DNA of 7,370 bases. Source: Acidobacteriota bacterium. Lineage in GTDB: Bacteria; Acidobacteriota; Polarisedimenticolia; J045. This document shows, in pieces, positions 1 through 5,269 of the stretch. A program made the translations under genes and the position numbers. Position 1 is the first letter of the stretch, and each line of letters begins with the position of its first letter. The stretch lies in contig JAMOQA010000501.1 of assembly GCA_027064265.1 (NCBI GenBank), positions 1-7,370 on the forward strand, given 5' to 3'. The notes beneath the pieces are model-generated. The model had not been told where the DNA came from and ran no database searches. It saw nothing but the letters and a program-made list of their open reading frames with translations.

Positions 1-11
1 ACGGATGAGCC

Positions 12-32
12 GTGCCGGCACCCTCCCGGCAC
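12..32 (+). repeat. Short perfect inverted repeat (hairpin)
   Basis: GTGCCGG at 12-18 is the reverse complement of CCGGCAC at 26-32, giving a 7-bp all-matched stem with a 7-nt loop. It lies four bases after a TGA at 6-8, so it could be the 3' hairpin of an upstream transcript. No T-run follows, so it is not a standard intrinsic terminator. In DNA this GC-rich a stem of this length can occur by chance. Confidence 0.3.
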
Positions 33-138
33 CCGGAGAGGACGAGGGCCCGATGAGCCGCCGCCATCGCAAGCGACGCTCCCGGCCGGCGCGCGGTCCC
101 GCCGCAGGCGTGGCGGAACGCGGCTCCGCCCCCGCGTC

Positions 139-150
139 CCGTCCGGACGG
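139..150. promoter_or_regulatory. 12-bp palindrome upstream of the -35 box
   Basis: CCGTCCGGACGG at 139-150 is a perfect palindrome ending 22 bp before the TTGACA box at 173. Its half CCGGACG (143-149) recurs directly at 156-162, 13 bp further on. The placement would suit an operator for an activator or repressor of the RodZ-like gene. No particular regulator is indicated, and chance cannot be excluded. Confidence 0.25.
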
Positions 151-172
151 AAACCCCGGACGCACGCCCGGT

Positions 173-202
173 TTGACACCCCCCGAGCCCCCCTCCTATG
201 AT
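173..202 (+). promoter_or_regulatory. Sigma-70-type promoter of the RodZ-like gene
   Basis: A perfect -35 TTGACA (173-178) is separated by 18 bp from TATGAT (197-202), five of six matches to the -10 consensus. In DNA this GC-rich, two such hexamers at near-optimal spacing are unlikely by chance. The expected transcription start is near 209, giving a leader of about 36 nt that includes GGGGAG (228-233) 11 nt before the ATG at 245. This promoter is the main reason for choosing ATG 245 rather than the in-frame ATGs at 5 or 53. Confidence 0.75.
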
Positions 203-244
203 CCGCCCGGCCGGGCCCGGGAGGCCCGGGGAGACGCGGCGCCC

Positions 245-706
245 ATGACCTCCTTCGGCGAGATGCTCAAGCGGGAGCGCGAGTTGCGCGGGATCACGCT
301 GAGGGAGGTGTCCGAGGCGACCAAGATCAGCATCCGGTACCTCGAGGCCCTCGAGAGGAACGAGTTCACGTACCTGCCGGGCGGCGCCTTCACCCGCGGC
401 TTCATCCGGGCCTACGCGAAGTACATCGGCGCCGACGAGGACGAGATGGTGAACGCCTACCTCCTGGAACTCTCCCTCCAGGAGGAAGGCGGCCCGCCCC
501 CCCCGACGGATCCCGTGGAGGAACTGCGGCGCCACCATCGCCAGGCGGTCGACGAGGCGGCCCGGGCACGGCGGCGGCGTCTCCTCGTCGGGCTCGCCAT
601 CGCCGCGCTCGTGCTTCTCCTCGTCGCGGGCGGCGCCTGGTGGTTCCTCGGGCGGGGAGACGGCGAGACCCAGCCGCCACCCCGCAGCGAGACGATGCTG
701 CCGTGA
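245..706 (+). CDS. Short RodZ-like helix-turn-helix membrane protein
   Basis: This 153-residue protein has the architecture of the RodZ N-terminal half. A Cro/C1-like helix-turn-helix of the RodZ type spans about residues 3-75, with the diagnostic segments ATKISIRYLEALE (25-37) and LPGGAFTRGFIRAYAKYIGA (44-63). An acidic/proline linker follows (79-95), then a basic stretch RARRRR (107-112) and one hydrophobic membrane segment (about 113-135). Only about 18 residues follow the membrane helix, so the periplasmic beta domain of classical RodZ (DUF4115) is absent. RodZ ties the actin-like MreB to the cell-wall elongation machinery; here the basic residues before the helix predict a cytoplasmic HTH anchored to the inner membrane. 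The stop overlaps the GTG start of the next gene, implying coupled translation. A membrane-bound transcription factor is an alternative. The fold is secure; the role in cell shape is inferred. Confidence 0.85.
   Translation: MTSFGEMLKRERELRGITLREVSEATKISIRYLEALERNEFTYLPGGAFTRGFIRAYAKYIGADEDEMVNAYLLELSLQEEGGPPPPTDPVEELRRHHRQAVDEAARARRRRLLVGLAIAALVLLLVAGGAWWFLGRGDGETQPPPRSETMLP
497..504 (+). repeat. Eight-C homopolymer inside the RodZ-like gene
   Basis: Eight consecutive C residues encode part of the Pro run at residues 84-87, between the HTH domain and the membrane segment. Tracts of this length can slip in replication, transcription or translation. The -1 frame is free of stops from the tract to the start of the next gene at 703 and is that gene's frame. 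Other C tracts lie at 4529-4536 (eight) and 5576-5582 (seven), so such tracts are not unique to this locus. Confidence 0.5.
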
Positions 707-1881
707 GCACGGCGGGATCCGACCTCGGAGAACGGCTCCTCGGCTCCCTGCGCGAGGGGAAGCTGCCCCGTCCCGCCCGCCTGGCGGCGGCCCGGGGCGC
801 CTTCCCCCTCGAACCGGAGCGCCTGGCCGCGATCCAGGTGCTCCTGCTGGCCGACGAGGACCCGGAGGTGCGGCAGGCGGCGGAGGCCTCCCTCGCCTCC
901 CTCCCGGCGGAAACGGCCCGCGCCCTCGCCGAGGCCGGGGGCGCACCGGAAGCAGCAGCCTGGCTCGCCGGAGAGGCCGCCCGCTTCCCGGAGGCGGGAC
1001 TCGCGCTCGCCCGCCGGCCCGACCTGTCCACCGGAACGGCCGCGCGACTCCTCGACGCCGCCGCGGGAGCGGGGCTCGCCGCCATCCTCGAGGCGCTCTC
1101 CGTGAACCACGAGGCGCTCGCCCGCGACCCGGGCCTGGCGCGCCGGCTGGCCGAGTGCCCCGCCCTTCCGGAGTCGGCCCGTCCCCGCCTCCTCGACCTC
1201 CTGGACGAACTGGCCAAGGAGGAGCCCGGGCGGGAGCAGGCCGCCGCCGGACCGGCCGCCGAGGAAGAAGCGCCGGCACCCTCGACCGGGGACGAAGCGC
1301 CGCCACCGGCGAAGGACCCGTTCCTCGCCGCCCTCGGCGTGGACGCCGAGGTGGAAGCCCTCCTCCCCGAGCTGGGGCTCGACCTCGGGCACCTGGCGGA
1401 CCGCTCGGAGCTGCTGGGGGAGGCGGAGAGCGAGGACGAGGAACGACTGATCGCCCGGCTGGCGAAGATGAACGTCGGGCAGAAGCTCAAGGTCGCCCTG
1501 TTCGGAACCCGCGAGGAACGTTCGATCCTCGTGCGGGACAGCAACCGGGTGGTCGCGACGGCCGTCGTGAAGAACCCGAAGTTCACCGAGCAGGAAGCGG
1601 AGGCGATCTCGAACAGCCGGAACGTCTGTGACGAGGTTCTTCGCCTGATCGCACGGCACCGGGACTTCGGCAAGAACTACCAGATTCAGCACAACCTGGT
1701 GCGGAACCCCCGGTGCCCGGTCGAGATCGCGATGAACTTCGTCACCCGGCTCAACGACAAGGACCTGAAACTGCTGCTCAAGAACAGGAACGTTTCCGAG
1801 GCGGTCCGGCGCCAGGCGAAACGGATCATCGAGGCGAGAGAGGCTCGCCGCCGGGTGCGGCTGCGAACGGGCAAGCACTGA
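703..1881 (+). CDS. Unknown conserved-looking protein with helical (HEAT/LRV-like) repeats
   Basis: I do not recognise a named family for this 392-residue protein. GTG 703 is chosen because it overlaps the preceding stop as GTGA and begins the plausible protein; the in-frame ATG at 640 lies inside the RodZ-like gene's membrane segment. Residues 1-170 are Ala/Leu-rich amphipathic helices resembling HEAT or leucine-rich-variant repeats (for example DEDPEVRQAAEASLASLP at 51-68). Residues 174-206 form an Ala/Pro/Glu linker. Residues 247-375 are much less Ala-rich and look most constrained. They contain two related units: VVKNP (288-292) followed by RNV (306-308), and LVRNP (332-336) followed by RNV (362-364). 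The C-terminus is strongly basic. There is no signal peptide or membrane helix, so it is probably cytoplasmic and could be a partner of the membrane HTH protein. Similar unnamed proteins occur, from memory, in deltaproteobacteria and Acidobacteriota. Function is unknown. Confidence 0.85.
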   Translation: MSTAGSDLGERLLGSLREGKLPRPARLAAARGAFPLEPERLAAIQVLLLADEDPEVRQAAEASLASLPAETARALAEAGGAPEAAAWLAGEAARFPEAGLALARRPDLSTGTAARLLDAAAGAGLAAILEALSVNHEALARDPGLARRLAECPALPESARPRLLDLLDELAKEEPGREQAAAGPAAEEEAPAPSTGDEAPPPAKDPFLAALGVDAEVEALLPELGLDLGHLADRSELLGEAESEDEERLIARLAKMNVGQKLKVALFGTREERSILVRDSNRVVATAVVKNPKFTEQEAEAISNSRNVCDEVLRLIARHRDFGKNYQIQHNLVRNPRCPVEIAMNFVTRLNDKDLKLLLKNRNVSEAVRRQAKRIIEAREARRRVRLRTGKH

Positions 1882-1914
1882 CATGGCGGCAACCCCGCCG
1901 ACCGGGAAGTGCGG

Positions 1915-1920
1915 TAGACT
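1915..1920 (+). promoter_or_regulatory. Candidate -10 element upstream of the TPR gene
   Basis: TAGACT lies in the 81-bp gap after the repeat-protein gene, 42 nt before the ATG at 1963. This matches the spacing of the -10 boxes of the RodZ-like gene (42 nt) and argS (41 nt). No good -35 is visible at 16-19 bp upstream. If used, transcription would start near 1927. The TPR gene could instead be reached by read-through from the promoter at 173-202. Confidence 0.4.
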
Positions 1921-1962
1921 CTGGGCGACGTCCCGGGGAGCGGGAGAGCACGGAAGAAGCCG

Positions 1963-2934
1963 ATGCGGGTCCTGAAGGAAGCGCGGCAGTACCTGAGCGA
2001 CTACCACCTGAAGGCGGGGGTGTTTCATTTCTACCGCGGCGAGTACGGACCCGCCGCGGAGTACCTCACTCACGCGCTGCGCGACTCCGACCGGCTGTCC
2101 CGCTCGGAACGCCGCACCACCCTCTACTACCTGGTCCAGACCCGGATCGGCGCCGCCCGCGAGTTCGAGGAGAAGGGCGACCTGGAGCGAGCCGCGGAGC
2201 AGTACCGGGCAGCCCTCGAGGTGATCCCGACCTACGCGGACGTCCACGCCCGGCTGGGTACCCTGCTGGTTCGCCTCGGTCGGGAGGAGGAGGCCATCGC
2301 TTCCTTCGAGAAGGCCCTCCGGATCAACCCGGAGTACGAGGACGCCCTGGTCCAGCTGGGCTACGTGCACCTGGCACGGGGCGAGGTTCCCGCGGCGCGG
2401 GAAGCCTTCGCCCACGCACTGGCAGTCCGGGAACGCCGCGCCCGCGAACGACTCGCCCGCGCCGAGGAAGCGCTGGAGAACGGCGACCCGGACCTGGCCC
2501 GCGACCTCTACAAGGACACGTTCCGGGAAGGCCTCGAACGGTTCCGCGCCCTGTTCGAACAGGCCCTGGAACGGCTGCGGACCGAGCGCTGGGACGACGC
2601 GGTCGAGCTGCTGGAACAGGCGGTCGAACTCTGCCCGCGTTTCGCGGACGTGCACAACTACCTGGGCGTCGCCCTCGCCGAGTCCGGCCACCTGGAACGG
2701 GCCCGGGAACACCTGGAGAAGTCGGTCGCGATCAACCCGGACTACGTGGTCGCATGGCTGAACCTGGCCTACACCGTCTGGGCGATGGAAGACCGTGAGG
2801 CCACCCGGGCCGCCCTCGGCGAGGTGCTCCGCCGGGAACCGGACAACCCCTCCGCGCTCCACCTCGCGAGCCTGCTCGAAGACCGGGCGGAGTCCCCGCG
2901 CACGGCGATGCGACCCGGAGCATCGGAACCATGA
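1963..2934 (+). CDS. Cytoplasmic tetratricopeptide-repeat (TPR) protein
   Basis: This 323-residue protein is almost entirely TPR. Repeats are visible at about residues 12-45, 57-90, 91-124, 125-158, 193-227, 228-260 and 261-293, with a partial eighth at 294-309. The clearest carry the usual G/A...Y...A..P pattern, for example LGREEEAIASFEKALRINPE (105-124) and SGHLERAREHLEKSVAINPD (241-260). A charged helical insert at 159-192 splits the array into blocks of four and three. There is no signal peptide or membrane helix, so it is probably a cytoplasmic scaffold for protein partners. The ATG is preceded by GGAAG (1952-1956) at 6-nt spacing. The stop overlaps the phosphatase start as ATGA, so the two are translationally coupled and possibly physical partners. 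TPR identity is certain; the partner and pathway are not shown by the sequence. Confidence 0.93.
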   Translation: MRVLKEARQYLSDYHLKAGVFHFYRGEYGPAAEYLTHALRDSDRLSRSERRTTLYYLVQTRIGAAREFEEKGDLERAAEQYRAALEVIPTYADVHARLGTLLVRLGREEEAIASFEKALRINPEYEDALVQLGYVHLARGEVPAAREAFAHALAVRERRARERLARAEEALENGDPDLARDLYKDTFREGLERFRALFEQALERLRTERWDDAVELLEQAVELCPRFADVHNYLGVALAESGHLERAREHLEKSVAINPDYVVAWLNLAYTVWAMEDREATRAALGEVLRREPDNPSALHLASLLEDRAESPRTAMRPGASEP

Positions 2935-3728
2935 GGTACGTGGGACACGGACGGACGGACCGGGGGCGGGTCCGTCCCCACAACGAGGACTGCATCCTCG
3001 TCGAGCCGGCCCACGGCGTGTTCGCGGTGGCGGACGGAATGGGTGGCCACGCGGCGGGCGAGGTCGCGTCGCGCACCGCGATCGAGGAGATCCGGGACGC
3101 GCTGTGCACGGATCGACCGGCGGACCTCGACGCCCCGGAACTGCTGCGGCGGGCCGTCGAACGCTCGAACCTGGGGATCGCCCGGGCGATCGAGGCGCAC
3201 CCGGAGTACCGGGGCATGGGGACAACCCTGGTGGTCGCCCTCTTCGAAGGTGATTCCTGCTGGATCGCCCACGTCGGCGACTCCCGTGCCTACCTGGTCC
3301 GGGACGGCAGGATCGACCAGCTCACCACGGACCACTCGTTCGTCAACGAGCTGGTCCGCCTCGGGATGCTGTCCCGGGAACAGGCGGCCCGGGACCCCCG
3401 CCGGAACGTGGTCACCCGCGCCCTCGGTTCCTCCCAGGTCGTCGTTCCGGACATCGTCGAGGTCCCCCTCTCCCCCGGCGACATCCTGCTGCTCTGCTCG
3501 GACGGCCTGAACACGATGGTCGAGGACGGGGAGATCCTCTCCCTGGTCCGCTCCGCGGGCGGGGACCCGGAGACGGCCACCGATCGCCTGGTCGAGGCGG
3601 CGAACGCGGCGGGTGGCGAGGACAACGTCTCGGTCGTGGTCGTGGCGTGCCAGGGAGCCCCGGACCCGGAAGCGGCCCGGCGCACGGCGCCCAACGCGGC
3701 GATCGACCCGGGGGAGACGTCCCGCTGA
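2931..3728 (+). CDS. PP2C-family Ser/Thr protein phosphatase (Stp/PrpC type)
   Basis: This 265-residue protein is a complete bacterial PP2C (PPM) phosphatase, which uses two or more Mn2+/Mg2+ ions to remove phosphate from Ser/Thr residues. The family motifs appear in order: RVRPHNED (13-20, with E19/D20), VADGMGGHAAGE (33-44, with metal ligand D35), GMGTT (95-99), HVGDSRAYL (114-122), LTTDHS (131-136), RNVVTRALG (159-167 region), LLLCSDGL (186-193, with D191) and GGEDNVSVVVV (228-238, with D231). The flap region between the TDHS and RNVVTRALG motifs is typical. The length is normal for stand-alone bacterial enzymes, with an extra polar tail after about residue 240 that lacks any membrane segment. 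It acts in the cytoplasm. The start overlaps the TPR stop as ATGA, with GGAG (2917-2920) upstream. Such enzymes usually counter a PknB-type kinase, but none lies in this window. Confidence 0.96.
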   Translation: MRYVGHGRTDRGRVRPHNEDCILVEPAHGVFAVADGMGGHAAGEVASRTAIEEIRDALCTDRPADLDAPELLRRAVERSNLGIARAIEAHPEYRGMGTTLVVALFEGDSCWIAHVGDSRAYLVRDGRIDQLTTDHSFVNELVRLGMLSREQAARDPRRNVVTRALGSSQVVVPDIVEVPLSPGDILLLCSDGLNTMVEDGEILSLVRSAGGDPETATDRLVEAANAAGGEDNVSVVVVACQGAPDPEAARRTAPNAAIDPGETSR

Positions 3729-3737
3729 CCCCGGATC

Positions 3738-3766
3738 TTGCCCCTCCCTCCCCGCGGAGTTACCCT
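3738..3766 (+). promoter_or_regulatory. Candidate promoter of the secreted-protein gene
   Basis: TTGCCC (3738-3743, four of six matches) and TACCCT (3761-3766, three of six) are separated by an optimal 17 bp in the 47-bp gap after the phosphatase gene. The expected transcription start is near 3773, only about 3 nt before the GTG at 3776, which has no Shine-Dalgarno sequence. That geometry fits a leaderless or nearly leaderless mRNA. The -10 match is weak, so confidence is moderate. Confidence 0.4.
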
Positions 3767-3775
3767 GCGGCCACC

Positions 3776-5185
3776 GTGACGAGACGCCGCCTTTCACTGG
3801 TCCTCCTCGCCTTCCTCCTGCCGCTCGTGGCGGCGGCCCGTGCCGCGGGCTTCCCGGTCACCGTGGATGTCGCGCGCTTCCGGCCTCCCGCGAGGGTTCA
3901 CTGGGCACCGGGCGCGAACCTTCCCGACCGGGACGCGGACGGGGTTCCCGACGCGGCGCGCGAGGCGCTCACCCTCGCTGCCCGGGTCGATGGCGAATGC
4001 CGGGCCGCGGGCCTCGGACGGCTTCCCGATGACGGGGACGGAGAGGCGGACCTGTGGCTCGCCGCCGGACCGCCGCCCCCGGGATCGATCGCGCTCCCGG
4101 TCGACCTGGCCCTCCATGACCCGGTCGAGTTCCGGGCGGAAGCGGCCCGCCGGCTGGCGGAGGCGGTCCTGCGCGACAGGGCTCCCGGTGCCCCCGAGTG
4201 GTGGACGGCCCCCTCCGCCTGCTGGCTGGCGCGGCGGGCAACCGGCATCCTGCCCCGGTCCTGCGGGGATCCCGGCCTGCGATGGACCCACCCGGAGCCG
4301 GGACTCCTCTCGACCGGCCCGCTGCTCTCCGCGGCCAACCTGGCGCTCCTCGATGCCCTGGGCGGTCCCGGCCCGGTGCGGGCGGTGCTGCGCGCGACGT
4401 GGGGGCGGCTGGCCGCGGTTCCGGGGAACCCGGTCACGGCAGTCGAAGGGGGGCTTGCCGGAACCACCGGGCTCGACCTCGCGGGCCTCTTTCTCCGGGC
4501 GGGCATCGCCCGGCTCGCGGCGGGGGAGCCCCCCCCGCGGGAAGGACTCCGGGTCGAGGCGCTCCCGGTGCTCGAGGAGCCCCTGGGGTTCCCCCTCGGG
4601 CCTCTCGGGGGGGCGCTCGTCCACGTCCTGCCGGACCCGCGGTTTCCCGAGGCGACCCTCCTGGAGCTCGACCCGTGTGGCCGGCCCCTGCGGGCGACCC
4701 TGCTGCTCCGGCGGGAGGGAGGTCCCCTCGACCTGGTCGACCTGGCACCGGGCCCCGATGGCCTCCTCCGGGTCACCCTCCCGTGGCACGACTACCGGGA
4801 GGCGTTCCTCCTCCTGGCCCGTCCCGACGCGGAACCGGGCCCCGTCGAGGTCCTGGTCCACGCGGAGCCGGGGGATGGGCGTCCGCCCTTCGAGCTGGCG
4901 TCCTTCTCCGCCACCGCCACCGCGGGAGGGACGGTCTTCGTCGAGTGGCGTACCGGCCACGAGGAAGGGATCGTCGCCTGGCTCGTCGAGCGGAGCGTGG
5001 ACGGCGGTCCCTGGGAAGCGGCGAACCCGGTGCCCCTCCCGGCGCTCGGCATCCTGACCGGCGGGGGCAGCTACGTCTTCCCCGACGACACCGCGCCCGC
5101 CGCGTCCCTCACCCGGTGGCGCCTGGTGGCGCTTCTCGAGAACGGCCTCCGGTGGACCGGGCCCGTGGTCCGCGCGGCTCCCTGA
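3776..5185 (+). CDS. Secreted protein, probable degenerate metalloprotease (pseudoprotease) with Fn3-like tail
   Basis: This 469-residue protein has a clear Sec signal peptide: TRRR, a hydrophobic core at about 6-20, and probable cleavage after ARA (21-23). The GTG at 3776 is chosen because it puts this signal at the N-terminus; the frame is open upstream only inside the phosphatase gene. The mature part opens with a calcium-type DRDADGVPD (51-59) and then DDGDGEADLWL (85-95). This order resembles secreted MXAN_6640-type putative metalloproteases as I remember them. Where those carry HExxH and then WWxEA, this protein has EAARRLAEAVL (122-132) and WWTAPSACW (142-150), so the zinc ligands and catalytic Glu appear lost. 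A helical stretch at 199-249 fits the same domain. A beta-sandwich, Fn3-like domain fills about 375-469, often a surface or sorting module in such proteins. There are four Cys (75, 149, 163, 301). Secretion is well supported; the family link and inactivity are inference. Confidence 0.8.
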   Translation: MTRRRLSLVLLAFLLPLVAAARAAGFPVTVDVARFRPPARVHWAPGANLPDRDADGVPDAAREALTLAARVDGECRAAGLGRLPDDGDGEADLWLAAGPPPPGSIALPVDLALHDPVEFRAEAARRLAEAVLRDRAPGAPEWWTAPSACWLARRATGILPRSCGDPGLRWTHPEPGLLSTGPLLSAANLALLDALGGPGPVRAVLRATWGRLAAVPGNPVTAVEGGLAGTTGLDLAGLFLRAGIARLAAGEPPPREGLRVEALPVLEEPLGFPLGPLGGALVHVLPDPRFPEATLLELDPCGRPLRATLLLRREGGPLDLVDLAPGPDGLLRVTLPWHDYREAFLLLARPDAEPGPVEVLVHAEPGDGRPPFELASFSATATAGGTVFVEWRTGHEEGIVAWLVERSVDGGPWEAANPVPLPALGILTGGGSYVFPDDTAPAASLTRWRLVALLENGLRWTGPVVRAAP

Positions 5186-5222
5186 GTCGTCTCCCCGCGC
5201 TCCGTCCCGGGGTTCCGTTCGC

Positions 5223-5228
5223 TATACT
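5223..5228 (+). promoter_or_regulatory. -10 element of the argS promoter
   Basis: TATACT matches five of six consensus bases and is one of very few AT-rich hexamers in this region. It lies 41 nt before the argS ATG, so the transcript would start near 5235 with a leader of about 35 nt. No convincing -35 is present at 16-18 bp upstream, so the promoter may be weak, activator-dependent, or read by another sigma factor. Confidence 0.55.
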
Positions 5229-5250
5229 CCCCCGGACCCGGCCGCCGGCC

Positions 5251-5259
5251 GGGAGGAGG
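5251..5259 (+). promoter_or_regulatory. Strong Shine-Dalgarno sequence of argS
   Basis: GGGAGGAGG ends 10 nt before the ATG at 5270 and contains the full anti-SD complement GGAGG. It is the strongest ribosome binding site of any complete gene in the window and fixes the argS start. Confidence 0.8.
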
Positions 5260-5269
5260 TCCACCAGCG

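Larger units (their letters stand above)
1..172. other. Upstream region with no supportable gene
   Basis: No convincing gene is visible here. The + strand frame of the RodZ-like gene is open back to an ATG at 5, but its translation is a low-complexity Arg/Pro/Gly/Ala mixture without domain character, and the promoter at 173-202 lies inside it, so I read it as non-coding. The frame containing TGA at 6-8 and TGA at 54-56 could hold the last codons of a gene that starts before the window; this cannot be decided here. The region also contains a hairpin at 12-32, a 12-bp palindrome at 139-150, and a 9-bp direct repeat (GATGAGCCG at 4-12 and 52-60). Confidence 0.5.

Noticed and set aside
5..244. 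N-terminal extension of the RodZ-like protein to ATG 5 or ATG 53
   Set aside because: The extension is low-complexity and carries the strong promoter at 173-202 within it; the HTH domain begins directly after ATG 245.
1885..1899. Hairpin GGCGG/CCGCC after the repeat-protein gene as a terminator
   Set aside because: The stem is only 5 bp and no T-run follows; in GC-rich sequence this is not convincing.
457..3225. Open frame of 922 codons on the - strand
   Set aside because: It runs antisense across parts of four well-supported genes. Its translation is Arg/Gly/Pro/Val-rich without domains. Such long antisense frames are a by-product of GC-rich third codon positions.
3647..3775. Upstream ATG 3647 as start of the secreted-protein gene
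   Set aside because: It lies deep inside the phosphatase gene and would bury the signal peptide 43 residues from the N-terminus; GTG 3776 gives a normal signal peptide.
5193..5212. Hairpin CCCCG/CGGGG after the secreted-protein gene as a terminator
   Set aside because: The stem is 5 bp with a 10-nt loop, followed only by scattered Ts, and it sits directly before the argS -10 box.
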